A DNA stretch of 64,000 nucleotides from Aeromicrobium tamlense (GTDB lineage: Bacteria > Actinomycetota > Actinomycetes > Propionibacteriales > Nocardioidaceae), in assembly GCF_013408555.1 (NCBI RefSeq), contig NZ_JACBZN010000001.1, forward strand, positions 1,550,001 through 1,614,000, written 5' to 3'. Every line of letters begins with the position of its first letter. Position 1 is the first letter of the stretch. The notes below the pieces were generated by a model. The model saw nothing but the letters and a program-made list of their open reading frames with translations, did no database searches and was not told where the DNA came from. Positions 19,361 to 29,400 of the stretch are shown here, in pieces. A program made the translations under genes and the position numbers.

Positions 19361-20301
19361 TCGACATCGTCCTCTGCCTCCTGACTGCCTCTTGCGTTTG
19401 TGCGCTCGGCCTCTCGGCTTCAGTAGCTGCACCGGAATGCCAAGTGGTCGACCCCGAGAGCGGTGAGTGCTTGGTGACGGTCGAGGTCCCGTCTGAGCCG
19501 AGCGACCCCGGTGACATTGGAGAAGCTCCGAAGGACTCAGGTTCGGGGGCCAGTTGCTACTGGGATGGGACCAAGAGCGGGATCTCGAAGCCTCCTCCTG
19601 GGCCGGTGCCGTGCAGCACCGACTTCGGGTACTGGTCGAACGCCCTGAACTGCTATGTCCGTCTCGCCGATCCGCAACCGGTCGCCGGCGACCCGGCGTG
19701 GCAGGGTCACGAGCCGGGCGACGGCAACGTCTACGAGTGCTGGCAGCCACAGACCGATCTGCAGATCCAGGTCTGGTCGGCGACTCCGCCGGTGAACTCG
19801 GGAGCGGGTCCGACGCCGCGAGAGGTCGCCCAGATCGCCGTGGACCGAATGGGACTTCGGGCGATCGACATCGGGATCGTGCCCGAGCCTGGCCCTGACC
19901 GCATCGGGATCGTGGGGATGCCGGTCTGGATGTGGGTCGCCTCGCCAAGCCGGCAAACGTGGGGACCGATCACCGCGTCCGCGTCCGCGGGCGGCATCAC
20001 GATCACCGCCACCGCGCGGGTGGAGAGCATCCGCTGGGACATGGGCGACGGCACGGAGATCACGTGCCGCAACAAGGGCACGGCCTACAAGGCGGCGTTC
20101 GGGAAGTCGAAGTCGCCGACGTGCGGTCACACCTACGAGACATCGAGCGGTGGCCTGCCCGACGACACGTTCACGGTCACCGCGACATCGGCGTGGGTCG
20201 TGTCGTGGGAGGGCGCCGGCCAGAGCGGAGTGATCCGCCTGGACGGGTTGCAGAGGTCGGTCCGCGTGGCCGTCGGCGAAGCGCAGGTGCTCGTGCAGTA
20301 G
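19345..20301 (+). CDS. Secreted PKD-like protein of the Tad operon
   Basis: 318 aa with an N-terminal signal peptide (CLLTASCVCALGLSASVAAP). The C-terminal part has a PKD-like Ig fold: SIRWDMGDGTEITCRNKGTA, CGHTYE and DDTFTVTATSAWVVSWEGAG. Proteins of this type commonly precede the SAF and ATPase genes in actinobacterial Tad loci and are thought to sit at the cell surface. Several cysteine pairs suggest disulfides. Its exact role is unknown. Confidence 0.75.
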   Translation: MRRALIDIVLCLLTASCVCALGLSASVAAPECQVVDPESGECLVTVEVPSEPSDPGDIGEAPKDSGSGASCYWDGTKSGISKPPPGPVPCSTDFGYWSNALNCYVRLADPQPVAGDPAWQGHEPGDGNVYECWQPQTDLQIQVWSATPPVNSGAGPTPREVAQIAVDRMGLRAIDIGIVPEPGPDRIGIVGMPVWMWVASPSRQTWGPITASASAGGITITATARVESIRWDMGDGTEITCRNKGTAYKAAFGKSKSPTCGHTYETSSGGLPDDTFTVTATSAWVVSWEGAGQSGVIRLDGLQRSVRVAVGEAQVLVQ

Positions 20302-20329
20302 CGAGCCTCCGGGGTGAAGGGCAGTGAAC

Positions 20330-21004
20330 ATGAGTACAGCCGTTCGAGACGACAGGACCATCGACCACGGGCCAGACGGTCCGGCCGGACCCCCCCTCGC
20401 TCCCCCACCCAAACTGAGGCGCCGACCGGGGCTGGTCGCAGCCGCAGTCATCCTGATCGGCCTGGGCGGGCTCCTCGGAGCGTGGGCCTGGACCGCGGCC
20501 ACCAACAGCACCGAGGTGCTGGTGGCCCGAGCCGACATCGCCCGCGGTTCAGTGATCGAGGCCGACGATCTGGCCCGGGTGCAGATCAGTACCGACCCCG
20601 CCCTGGACCCGCTGCCGGGCGCGGCTCTGGACACGGTGGTCGGCAAGCGCGCCGCACTCGATATCGCCGAAGGTGGCCTGGTCACCCGCAGCGCGGTAGC
20701 TGCGACCGTCGTACCGGCCGACGGTGCATCGGTCGTCGGTGTCGCGGTCACGCCGGCCCAGGCACCGTCGGAACCGTTCCAGGTCGGCGACAACGTCCGC
20801 GTCGTCGTCACACCCGCGGCCGGGGAGGCGGCCCCCGCTCAGACCCCCGCCTTCAGTACGGCCGAGATCGTGGGCACCCGATACTCCGAGGAGACCGGCC
20901 AGCTGGTCGTGGATGTGCAAGTCGCCGAAGGTGAAGCGGCCACGCTGGCTGCACGAGCGGCCACCGGCAATGTCGCCATCGTTCTGGACAGTCGGGAGCG
21001 GTGA
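20330..21004 (+). CDS. SAF-domain protein (CpaB/RcpC-like)
   Basis: 224 aa. One TM helix at about 35-58 (GLVAAAVILIGLGGLLGAWA), then a SAF domain (EVLVARADIARGSVIEADDL) as in CpaB/RcpC, the periplasmic Tad assembly factor, and a C-terminal beta-rich part (FQVGDNVRVVV). The N-terminus is proline-rich and cytoplasmic. A GTG two codons upstream (20324) is an alternative start. It sits one base before the CpaE-like gene. Confidence 0.8.
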   Translation: MSTAVRDDRTIDHGPDGPAGPPLAPPPKLRRRPGLVAAAVILIGLGGLLGAWAWTAATNSTEVLVARADIARGSVIEADDLARVQISTDPALDPLPGAALDTVVGKRAALDIAEGGLVTRSAVAATVVPADGASVVGVAVTPAQAPSEPFQVGDNVRVVVTPAAGEAAPAQTPAFSTAEIVGTRYSEETGQLVVDVQVAEGEAATLAARAATGNVAIVLDSRER

Positions 21005-21005
21005 G

Positions 21006-21773
21006 ATGGCCGTCATCACGCTCGCTTCCGCGTCCGGGTCGCCCGGCGTGACGACGACCTGCCTGGGATTGGCCTTGTGCTGGCCGCGCCCGGTGTTGCT
21101 GGTGGAGGCCGACCCCACCGGCGGGTCCAGCCTGCTGGCCGGCTATTTCAGGGGCACCCGCGAATACCGCGCGGGCGTCGTCGAGTTGGCACTCACCGGC
21201 ACAGATCTCACCGACACCCTCGCCGAGGTTGCCGAGCCGATCAACGACACGCCCGTCTCGTACGTCGCCGGCACCAGATCTCACACCCAAGCCGCCGCGC
21301 TGCGGGACCTCTGGGAGCCACTGTCGGTCGTCCTCGGAGACCTCGAGGCGACCGGCCAGGACGTCATCATCGACGCCGGACGGCTCGGACTGACCGGCTC
21401 CCCCACTCCTTTGCTCGACAACGCCGACCTCGTCCTGATCGCGACCAGGACTTCACTGCCCGCACTGTCGGCCACCAGGTCGTGGGGCGACGCCGTCGCC
21501 CGGTCGCTCGTCCATTGGCGCGAACCTCAACTGCTCCTCGTCGGCGAGGGCGATCCCTACCGCGCCCGCGAGGTCACCGCGGCAGTGAAACTCCCGGTCC
21601 TCGCAACGCTCGCCGACGACCCGGAGTCCGCGGCAGTCCTCCACCGTGGGGCACCGCCATCGCCCAAGTTCGACTCCGCTCCCTTGGTGCGCAGCTTGAA
21701 CGCAGCGGTCGCCGCGGTCCATGCGGTCGTCCGCGCCCAGCGTCTCGACCTCGTCGAAGGAGCAGCGCGATGA
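21006..21773 (+). CDS. CpaE/MinD-like P-loop protein with degenerate Walker A
   Basis: 255 aa. The deviant Walker region reads ASGSPGVTTT (about 8-17), with Thr where the P-loop Lys should be. LVEADPTGGSSLLAG follows (residues about 32-46), and DVIIDAGRLG stands at the Walker B place. The family positions Tad machinery (CpaE). Loss of the Lys suggests nucleotide binding without normal hydrolysis, or a purely structural role. Overlaps TadA by 4 bp (ATGA). Confidence 0.75.
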   Translation: MAVITLASASGSPGVTTTCLGLALCWPRPVLLVEADPTGGSSLLAGYFRGTREYRAGVVELALTGTDLTDTLAEVAEPINDTPVSYVAGTRSHTQAAALRDLWEPLSVVLGDLEATGQDVIIDAGRLGLTGSPTPLLDNADLVLIATRTSLPALSATRSWGDAVARSLVHWREPQLLLVGEGDPYRAREVTAAVKLPVLATLADDPESAAVLHRGAPPSPKFDSAPLVRSLNAAVAAVHAVVRAQRLDLVEGAAR

Positions 21774-23248
21774 CGACTGAACCCACCGACAGTCTGGCCG
21801 CCGAGCTTCTCGACTTGCCCCTGTTCGCCACCCCACTGCCCCTGCTGAGTGTGCCCGCCGGGCCAAACGGCCACCAGACCCTGCCACTGCCCACCTCCGA
21901 CGCGGCGAGCGCCGTCCCCGTCGACTGGCCGCTCGTCGCGACGTTGCGGGCCCAAGCATCCGATCGACTCAGCCAGGCCGTGGCGTCCGACCGCGGCCGG
22001 CTGCCTCAGACAGCGCAGCAGGAACTCGGCCGAGCGATCGTGCTGGACCTGATCGAATCGACGCTGACCGATCGAGTCAACGACGGCGCCGCGACGATGA
22101 CCCCGATCGAGCAGGACGCGACAGCCCGCGCCGTGTTCGACTCGCTGTTCAGACTCGGCCGGCTGCAGCCGCTGGTGGACGACGACCGGGTCGAGAACAT
22201 CATCATCACCGGTCACGACCGGGTCCTGCTCGAGCTCACCGATGGCAGTCTCCTCGAGGGTCCACCGGTGGCGGACTCCGATGAGGAGTTGATCGATTTC
22301 CTCGTATTCCTCGCGTCTCGGAGCGAGGTCAACGCACGCGGATTCTCCGAAGCTCAGCCGCGTCTGCACCTGCGCCTCGACGGCGGCTCGCGACTCGCCG
22401 CGGCGGCGTGGGTGACACCGCGACCCTCGGTGGTGATCCGCCGGCATCGGCTGATGCAGATCACCTTGGACGAGCTCGTTGGCCGGGACATGCTCACGCC
22501 CGTGGCGGCGTCGTTCCTTCGTGCCGCGGTCCGGGCACGCAAGAGCATCGTCGTCTCCGGCGGCCAAGGCGCCGGCAAGACCACCCTGGTCCGCGCGCTG
22601 TGCGCCGAGATCGACCCGCTGGAAGCTATCGGCACCTTCGAGACCGAGTACGAGCTGCACCTGCACGAGCTCCCCGACCGGCACCGCATCGTGCACCCCT
22701 GGGAAGCCCGACCCGGGTCCGGCGAGCGAGGCCTGGACGGACGCCAAGCCGGTGAGTTCACTCTCGACGAGGCCCTGGTGGATTCGTTCCGGTTCAACCT
22801 GCAGCGCCAGATCGTCGGCGAGGTCCGGGGCCGCGAGATCTGGGCCATGATCAAGGCGATGGAGTCCGGCACCGGCTCGATCTCCACCACCCACGCGTCC
22901 GACGCCATCGCTGCGCTGCGCAAGCTCGTGACCTGCGCGATGGAAGCCGGCTCGCACGTCACTCACGACCTGGCCACCAGCAAACTCGCCGCCACCATCG
23001 ACCTCGTCGTCCATCTGGACATGACGACCGAGACCGTCGACGGCGCCGCCAGGCGACGGCGCCGGGTGGCCGAGATCATCGCCGTCGACCCCGGCGAACG
23101 CGAAACCGGCTACGCCGCCACCCACGTCTTCGCCCCCGGCACGGACGGTGTCGCCGCCCCATCCGTCCTACCCGACGGGTATCGGGCACTGGCTGCCCGC
23201 GGGTTCGATCTCGCAACTTACCTGGCGCAGCAGGAGGCGCGGCCATGA
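21770..23248 (+). CDS. tadA: TadA/CpaF-type secretion ATPase
   Basis: 492 aa hexameric ATPase that powers Tad pilus assembly on the inner membrane face. N-terminal helical part, then FRLGRLQPLVDDDRVENIII, Walker A GGQGAGKTTLV (about 262-272), the Asp box FETEYELHL, Walker B-region VGEVRGREIWAMIKAME and GTGSISTTHA, the His box. All are typical of the PilT/VirB11-like TadA group. It also resembles VirB11, so a shared role in conjugation is possible. Overlaps CpaE-like and TadB genes by 4 bp each. Confidence 0.93.
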   Translation: MTTEPTDSLAAELLDLPLFATPLPLLSVPAGPNGHQTLPLPTSDAASAVPVDWPLVATLRAQASDRLSQAVASDRGRLPQTAQQELGRAIVLDLIESTLTDRVNDGAATMTPIEQDATARAVFDSLFRLGRLQPLVDDDRVENIIITGHDRVLLELTDGSLLEGPPVADSDEELIDFLVFLASRSEVNARGFSEAQPRLHLRLDGGSRLAAAAWVTPRPSVVIRRHRLMQITLDELVGRDMLTPVAASFLRAAVRARKSIVVSGGQGAGKTTLVRALCAEIDPLEAIGTFETEYELHLHELPDRHRIVHPWEARPGSGERGLDGRQAGEFTLDEALVDSFRFNLQRQIVGEVRGREIWAMIKAMESGTGSISTTHASDAIAALRKLVTCAMEAGSHVTHDLATSKLAATIDLVVHLDMTTETVDGAARRRRRVAEIIAVDPGERETGYAATHVFAPGTDGVAAPSVLPDGYRALAARGFDLATYLAQQEARP

Positions 23249-24093
23249 TCGTGCTCATCCCCGCTCTCGCGGGTGCCCTCGTCGTCTCTGGCGTGATGGG
23301 CCTGGTCATCGGCCTACAGCCGAGCGAGCACGTGGACCGGCCGGCCCGACCACATCGAACCCCGCGACTGTCCAAACAGACACGGCGACTGCTGCTCGCG
23401 GGCGTTGCCGCCGGCGTTTTGGCGTTCGCGATCACCGGGTGGGTGCTGGCGCTGGTCGCTACGCCGGTCGCATTCGTCGGTCTCCCGGTCCTGCTCTCGT
23501 CGTCATCGGCGCAGCAGCGGATCGTGCGGCTCGAGGCGATGGAGGAATGGACCCGCACCCTCGCCGGTGTGCTGACCGTGGGCGTCGGACTTGAGCAGGC
23601 GCTGGTCACGTCACTGCGCTCGACCCCGGCAGCGATCGAGCCGGAGGTCACCCGTCTGGTGTCACGGCTGCGGGCCCGGTGGAAGACCGAGGACGCCCTG
23701 CGCGCGTTCGCCGACGAGCTCGACGACGCCACCGGTGACCTTGTCGCCGCGAACCTCATCCTCGGGGCGCAACGCCGCGGCGCCGGGCTGGCCAGCGTGC
23801 TGGAAGGGCTCGCCGAGTCCGTCGCCGCCGACGTGCGCGCACGCCGCCAGATCGAAGCCGACCGGGCCAAACCCCGGGCGACCGCGCGCTGGGTCACCCT
23901 CATCAGCGTCGGGGTGCTGGTCGTCCTGGCGATCTCCGGCACCTACGTCGAACCGTACCGATCCCCGCTCGGGCAGGTCATCCTCGTCCTGCTGCTCACC
24001 GCCTACGTCGCCACCCTCGTGTGGACGAAACGCATGGCGATCGGCCGACCGATGCCCCGCTTCCTGGCCACCACCGACGGAGTCGCGCCATGA
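23245..24093 (+). CDS. tadB: TadB-like inner-membrane platform protein
   Basis: 282 aa. TM helices near the N-terminus (two, up to about residue 85) and near the C-terminus (about 215-260), around a cytoplasmic GspF/T2SSF domain (EEWTRTLAGVLTVGVGLEQA, then SVLEGLAESVAADVRARRQI). It forms the membrane platform with TadC above the TadA ATPase. Coupled to both neighbours by 4-bp overlaps. Confidence 0.88.
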   Translation: MIVLIPALAGALVVSGVMGLVIGLQPSEHVDRPARPHRTPRLSKQTRRLLLAGVAAGVLAFAITGWVLALVATPVAFVGLPVLLSSSSAQQRIVRLEAMEEWTRTLAGVLTVGVGLEQALVTSLRSTPAAIEPEVTRLVSRLRARWKTEDALRAFADELDDATGDLVAANLILGAQRRGAGLASVLEGLAESVAADVRARRQIEADRAKPRATARWVTLISVGVLVVLAISGTYVEPYRSPLGQVILVLLLTAYVATLVWTKRMAIGRPMPRFLATTDGVAP

Positions 24094-24995
24094 CCACCGG
24101 ACTGCAGCTGATGCTCGCCGCTGGGATGCTGATCAGCCTCGGACTCGTGCTGCTGTCCGTGCGGTTGCTGCCGGCCGAACCCGATCTGGTCGACGCGCTC
24201 AACCGGCTCTCACCGCAACGACGGATCAACGCCGGCGACGACACAGGCGGAGCACCTCGCGGCAAGGAACGCGTCGGCGTGTGGGCGATCAAGCACCTGC
24301 CCCCGGTGCTGTGGGTCCGGACCCCGATCCGTGAGCTCGCGTTGCTGCGGATCCCGGTCGCCCGGTTCTACGGCGACAAGCTCGCCTTCGCCGGCCTCGG
24401 TCTGCTTATCGCGCCACTGCTGGCGTTGCTGTTCGACCTGCTCGGGCTCGGCCTGCCGTTCGTGATCCCTGCGCTCGGGTCCGTGGCCCTGGCGGGCGTG
24501 ATGTTCTTCCTGCCGAACTACAACGCCGTCGACGACGCCCGCAAGGCCCGCATCGAGTTCTCTCGCGCCCTGGGCGCCTACATCGACCTAGTCGCCCTCG
24601 AACGCAACAACGGCGCCGGGGTGCGCCAGGCGATGGAAGCGGCCGCGAACGTCGGCGACTCGTGGGTGTTTCGCCGCCTCAGCGAAGAACTCACCCGATC
24701 GCGGTGGTCCGGGCAGCCCCCGTGGGACGCCCTGCACGCGCTGGCCGACGAACTCGGGCTCCCCGAGCTGGACGACTTCGCCGACATCATGCGCCTGTCC
24801 GGAGAGGAGGGCGCCTCCGTCTACACGAACCTGCGCGCCCGCTCCGCGGCCATGCGCACCGCCATGCTCGGCGACGAGATCGCCGAAGCCAACGCCATCG
24901 GCGAGCGCATGACCATCCCCGGCTCCCTGCTCGGCGTCATCTTCATGGCCCTGCTCGTCACCCCAGCCCTGCTGCGGATGTTCATCAACACCTGA
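24090..24995 (+). CDS. tadC: TadC-like inner-membrane platform protein
   Basis: 301 aa with TM helices at the N-terminus, in the middle (about 105-150, two) and at the C-terminus (SLLGVIFMALLVTPALLRMF). The T2SSF-like domain includes RIEFSRALGAYIDLVALERN and FADIMRLSGEEGASVYTNLR. Partner of TadB. Start ATG 24090 overlaps the TadB stop. Confidence 0.87.
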   Translation: MTTGLQLMLAAGMLISLGLVLLSVRLLPAEPDLVDALNRLSPQRRINAGDDTGGAPRGKERVGVWAIKHLPPVLWVRTPIRELALLRIPVARFYGDKLAFAGLGLLIAPLLALLFDLLGLGLPFVIPALGSVALAGVMFFLPNYNAVDDARKARIEFSRALGAYIDLVALERNNGAGVRQAMEAAANVGDSWVFRRLSEELTRSRWSGQPPWDALHALADELGLPELDDFADIMRLSGEEGASVYTNLRARSAAMRTAMLGDEIAEANAIGERMTIPGSLLGVIFMALLVTPALLRMFINT

Positions 24996-25019
24996 CCCTC
25001 AACGGAAGGACCACTCATC

Positions 25020-25202
25020 ATGAGTCGACTCACCAGCGTGCTGCTCATGCTTCAACTCGCCCTGGACCACGATCGCCGGCGCGACCGCGGATCGGTCACC
25101 ACCGAGCACGTCCTGTGGGCGGTCGCCGTGATCGCGATCGTCGCCATCGCCGTCGCCGCCATCCGGGCCTATGTCCAGTCACAAGCCGGACAGATCAACT
25201 GA
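25020..25202 (+). CDS. Flp-type pilin-like small protein
   Basis: 60 aa. A charged N-terminus, then the type III prepilin motif RG-SVTTE (cleavage after Gly, Glu at +5) and a single hydrophobic helix (VLWAVAVIAIVAIAVAAIRA). This matches Flp/DUF4244-type pilins. It is probably the major pilus subunit. No prepilin peptidase (TadV/CpaA) gene is in the operon, so a chromosomal peptidase would be needed. Overlaps the next gene by 32 bp. Confidence 0.82.
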   Translation: MSRLTSVLLMLQLALDHDRRRDRGSVTTEHVLWAVAVIAIVAIAVAAIRAYVQSQAGQIN

Positions 25203-25578
25203 CCGGCCCGCCGAGCGCGGCTCGGTCACGGTCGAACTGATCATCCTGCTGCCCGCCCTGTTCGCGGTGATGTTCCTGGGCATGCAGGCCGCCCTGTTCC
25301 ACCACGCCCGCGCCGTGGCGATCGCCGCTGCCCAAGAAGGTGCCCATGCCGCCGCCAGCGAGACCGGCCGCGAATCCGACGGCGTCACCGCCGCCACCGC
25401 GTTCATCGCCGACGCCGGCGGTCGCGACGTCCTCACCTCGTCGCGGGCCACCGCCACCCGCACAGCCACCACGGTCTCGGTGACCGTCCGCGGCCGAAGC
25501 CTCAGCGTCATCCCCGGCTGGTCGCCCACCGTCACCCAGTCGGCATCGCTGCCCGTCGAACGGCTGACCGCGCCATGA
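25171..25578 (+). CDS. TadE-like minor pseudopilin
   Basis: 135 aa. The motif RG-SVTVELIILLPALF (cleavage after Gly, Glu at +5) and one hydrophobic helix are typical of TadE. The rest is a small secreted domain rich in Ala, Thr and Val. ATG 25171 lies inside the pilin gene; a later start near the RG-S motif would give almost no leader, so this one is preferred. Coupled to the next TadE-like gene by a 4-bp overlap. Confidence 0.82.
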   Translation: MSSHKPDRSTDRPAERGSVTVELIILLPALFAVMFLGMQAALFHHARAVAIAAAQEGAHAAASETGRESDGVTAATAFIADAGGRDVLTSSRATATRTATTVSVTVRGRSLSVIPGWSPTVTQSASLPVERLTAP

Positions 25579-26000
25579 CCGCGCGTCCAGAGCACGGCTC
25601 GGCCACCATCGAGGCCGTCATCGGACTGCCCGCGTTCATCCTCTTCGTCGGGCTGATCATCTTCGGCGGTCGCACCGCCATCGCCCACGGAGCCGTCGAG
25701 TCCGCCGCCGCTGACGCTGCCCGCTCCGCGTCGATCGCCCGCACCAGCGACCACGCCCGCACCGACGCAAACGCCGCTGCCCGCGCCAGCCTGGCCAACC
25801 AGCAGATCGACTGCACCCGGATCACGGTCGAGGTCGACGTCTCCGGCTTCGCCACACGCGTCGGCGAACCCGGCTCCGTCGACGTGACCGTCACCTGCCG
25901 CGTCGACCTGTCGGACCTGGCCGTCCCCGGTGTCCCCGGCTCCCGGATCATCCGGGCACACACCTCCAGCCCGATCGACACCTGGACGGAACGCTCATGA
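25575..26000 (+). CDS. Second TadE-like minor pseudopilin
   Basis: 141 aa, a paralogue of the preceding gene: HG-SATIEAVIGLPAFILF shows the prepilin cleavage site with Glu at +5, then a single TM helix and a short secreted domain with two Cys (IDCTR, VTCRV) that could form a disulfide. Tad loci often carry two TadE-type subunits thought to sit at the pilus base or tip. Confidence 0.82.
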   Translation: MTARPEHGSATIEAVIGLPAFILFVGLIIFGGRTAIAHGAVESAAADAARSASIARTSDHARTDANAAARASLANQQIDCTRITVEVDVSGFATRVGEPGSVDVTVTCRVDLSDLAVPGVPGSRIIRAHTSSPIDTWTERS

Positions 26001-26419
26001 CCTGCCGCGAACGCGAGCGCGGCTCGATCAGCCTGTGGCTCGTCACCACCAGCATCGTGATGACCATCCTGGTCGGTCTGGCCGTCGACCTCGGCGGCCA
26101 AGTCCACGCCAAGCAACGCGTCCACAACCTCGCTGCACAAGCGGCGCGCGCCGGTGGCCAACACGTGGCCGCCGCACCGGCCGCCGAAGGCCGCTACCTC
26201 GCCGTCGACACCTCGGCTGGCCGATCCGCGGCCCGCGAGTTCCTCTCGGCTGCCGGCGTCAGCGGGTCGGTGTCGGTCCACGATGGCGACACCATCACCG
26301 TCCGCGTCGCCGACACGTACCGCCCCAAGTTCTTGAGTCTCGTCGGCATCGGTGACCTGCCGGTGACCGGGCGCGCGTCGGCGCGCCTCGTCCGCACCAT
26401 GGAAGGGAACGAACAATGA
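25997..26419 (+). CDS. TadG-like pilus-associated protein
   Basis: 140 aa. The N-terminus RERGSISLWLVTTSIVM resembles the TadG/Rv3660c-type helix, but the Glu at +5 is absent (Trp), so it may stay uncleaved. KQRVHNLAAQAARAGGQHVA is the usual conserved segment after the helix. Probably an envelope-spanning Tad subunit. Overlaps both neighbours by 4 bp. Confidence 0.78.
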   Translation: MTCRERERGSISLWLVTTSIVMTILVGLAVDLGGQVHAKQRVHNLAAQAARAGGQHVAAAPAAEGRYLAVDTSAGRSAAREFLSAAGVSGSVSVHDGDTITVRVADTYRPKFLSLVGIGDLPVTGRASARLVRTMEGNEQ

Positions 26420-29400
26420 CCGGTCAACGCCTGCGCGGCCTTGCCGCGACCCTTGCCATCGTCGTCCTGGTCGCCGGCGTGCCCGTCCTCATGCTGGCGA
26501 TCGGCGCCACCCCATCGCCAGACGAGGTCATCGACCTGCCCAGCCTCCTCACTCGGCGTGACGACGGCACCCTGGCTCTGCTGCTGCTCACCCTCGCCGT
26601 CTGGGCTGCCTGGGCTGTCGTCGCCGCCACCCTGGTGACCGAGATCGTCGCCCAGATTCGCGGCTTCCGGATCCCAGCGTTGCCCGGTCTCGCCCTCCCA
26701 CAACAGACCGCCCGGAAGCTCGTGACAGTCGCCGCCTTGGCCTTCATAGCCACACCCGGAACCGTTCCCACCCTCCCGGTCCCGGCGACTCACGCCGCCG
26801 TTCCTGTCCCGCGGCTCGACGCCGAACCTCCCGCGGCCGCACCCACGGCTCCGCCACCCCGCGAGGCCGACCCGCCAGCAGCGGAACACGTCGAGCCGGA
26901 TCCGCCCACCACGACCTACACGACAAGGCGCGGCGACAGTCTGTGGAAGATCGCCCAGCAGCTACTCGGCGACGGCACCCGCTACGCCGAGCTGATCGAC
27001 CTCAACCACGACGTCCTGGGCGACCGACCCGACTTCCTCCCCATCGGGCTCGCGCTACGCGTCCCCATGACCGAGGACACCCACGCCCGCAGGACCGCGG
27101 GCAACTACGCCGTCCAAGCAGGTGACACCCTCTGGGACATCGCCGACCGCGAACTCGGCGACCCGGAACGCTATCGCGAGATCTTCGACGCCTCCACACA
27201 CATCGCGCAGCCCGACGGCGGCCGACTGACCGACCCAGACCTGATCATGCCCGGCTGGACACTCGCCCTCCCGGCTACGGGAGGGCCCGCAGCGCGCGAC
27301 CCGGCGACGCAGAAGCACACTGATCCCTCCCACCCCGATGACTCCCAGCATGAAACGGGACCCACCCGCTCGCCGCACTCGGTCGAGCAGACGACCGAGG
27401 CCGTCATCGACGTGACACCGTCATCGACTCCTTCCGCCTCCGTAGCCGATGGTGAGGGTTCGTCCGGGTGGTTGGTCCCCGGCTTAGCGGCAGGTGGAAC
27501 CGTGCTGGCGGGATGCCTGTTCCTGGCGCTGCGAGCACTTCGCCGCGCCCAGCTGCGTTACCGCCGTCCCGGCCAGGTCCTGGCGCCAACGCCGACCGAC
27601 CTCCAGCCGACCGAGAAGACCGCCGTCGAAGTCGGTGCCGGCGTCGCACGCACTCTGGAGTTCCTCGACCGCGCCCTGCGGCATCTGGCCGCTGAGTTCG
27701 ACGGCCGCGCTGAACCTCATCCGAAACTCGAGCGCGTCTCCCTGACCGCCGAGACGCTGGACGTCCACCTCGCCGAACCCGCCACCATCCCAGCGCCAGC
27801 ACCGTGGTCCGCCAGAGCAGGGCGGTGGACGCTCACCACCGGCGCCGACATCCCGGACATCGACACTCTGCCTCCCTACCCGCTGCTCGTGAGCGTCGGC
27901 CAGAGCGACGCTGGCGCACTCGAACTGCTCAATCTCGAACGCTTCGGCAGTATCGATCTGACCGGCGACACCGAGCGAGTGGACGCCCTCGCCCGCCACC
28001 TCGTCGCGGAGCTCGCGCTGAGCCCTTGGTCCGTCCTCGTCGAGGTCCACACCGTCGGCATCGCTTCGGAACTACAAGGGCTCGATGACCTCCGCCTGCA
28101 CCACCACGCCGAGGCTGTCGACATCAGAGCGCTAGTCGATCAGATCCGCGTATCGCACGCCGCCGATTCAGGAGATCCAGACCCCTTCCGGGTCGTCATC
28201 GCCGCCAGCGGCATCGACGTCGGTGAGTTGCGTGATCTCGTCGCTGCCCCTGCGCAACGGCTCGGCGTCGCGGTGGTCGCGATGGGCTCGTCTGCGAGGC
28301 CCGCCGCAATGACCCTGCAGGTCGACTCGGCGGGTCGACTCCGCATCGATGGGTCGAACCGAAGACTGCAGGCTGCAGGACTGACGACGTCCGAGGCGAC
28401 GACGTGCGCTGCCATCGTCGACGCCGCCCGCCAGACCCCTACCGTGCCCGTCCCGGTCTTCGAAGACCCCGTCGACGACCTGCAGGCCCTTATCGACCAA
28501 GCAGGGGCTGTCCGCGAGGACCTCGTCCAGCCGCGCCCCTCGGGGCCCGCCGGCGATCGCTCTCTCCTGCCCGACACAACTGCGGACTACGCAGACGCTG
28601 CCGCCACTACCGCCGAGGACGTCGCCGAGCTCGCGCCGATCATCCCGCAAGACGTGGCCGAGGAGGTGCTCGACGCAGACCCCGATCTCGACCGTGACCT
28701 CGCCGCCTGGCGCGACCCTGAGGCCCGTCTCCCCAAACTCACCGTTCTTGGTCCGGTGGCCCTCTCTGCCCACGGGTCGACCGCGCCCTCCGAGCGACGC
28801 CGGCCGGTGCTCCTCGAACTCGCCGCGTACATCGCCCTGCACCCCGAAGGAGTGGTGTCTCGAGAACTCGCAGAGGTGTTTCGCCGTAGTGAATCGCGCA
28901 TGCGCAATGACGTCAGGGACCTCCGTGCCTGGCTCGGGTCGAGCCCCATCACCGGCCTCCCCCACCTGCCCGCAGGCGACGCGTCCCGCCTCTACCAAGA
29001 AACCGGCACCCCTGGTTACCAAGTCGACGACCTCCTCGTCGACCTCGAGTTGTTTCGCCGCCTCAGAGCACGCGGGCACGCCCGCGGCGCCGAAGGACTC
29101 GACGACTTGCTCGCCGCTCTCCGTCTCGTCACCGGCCCACCGTTTGCCCTCCCGAGCGGCCACGGATGGAGCTGGCTCTACGACGACAATCGAATCCACG
29201 AGACCGCCGCGACCGCAATAGCCGACGTCGCTCACCTCGTCGTTGCGCGAACCATGACTGAAGGCAACATCGAGACAGCCAGGGCCGCAGCGCAGATCGC
29301 GTGCTCCGCGATCCCTTTCGACGAGGTATGCCAGCTGGACCTCTTGAAGGTCGCGTTCGCTGAGGGACACACCCAGGCCGCAACTGAGATGCTGGACCGC

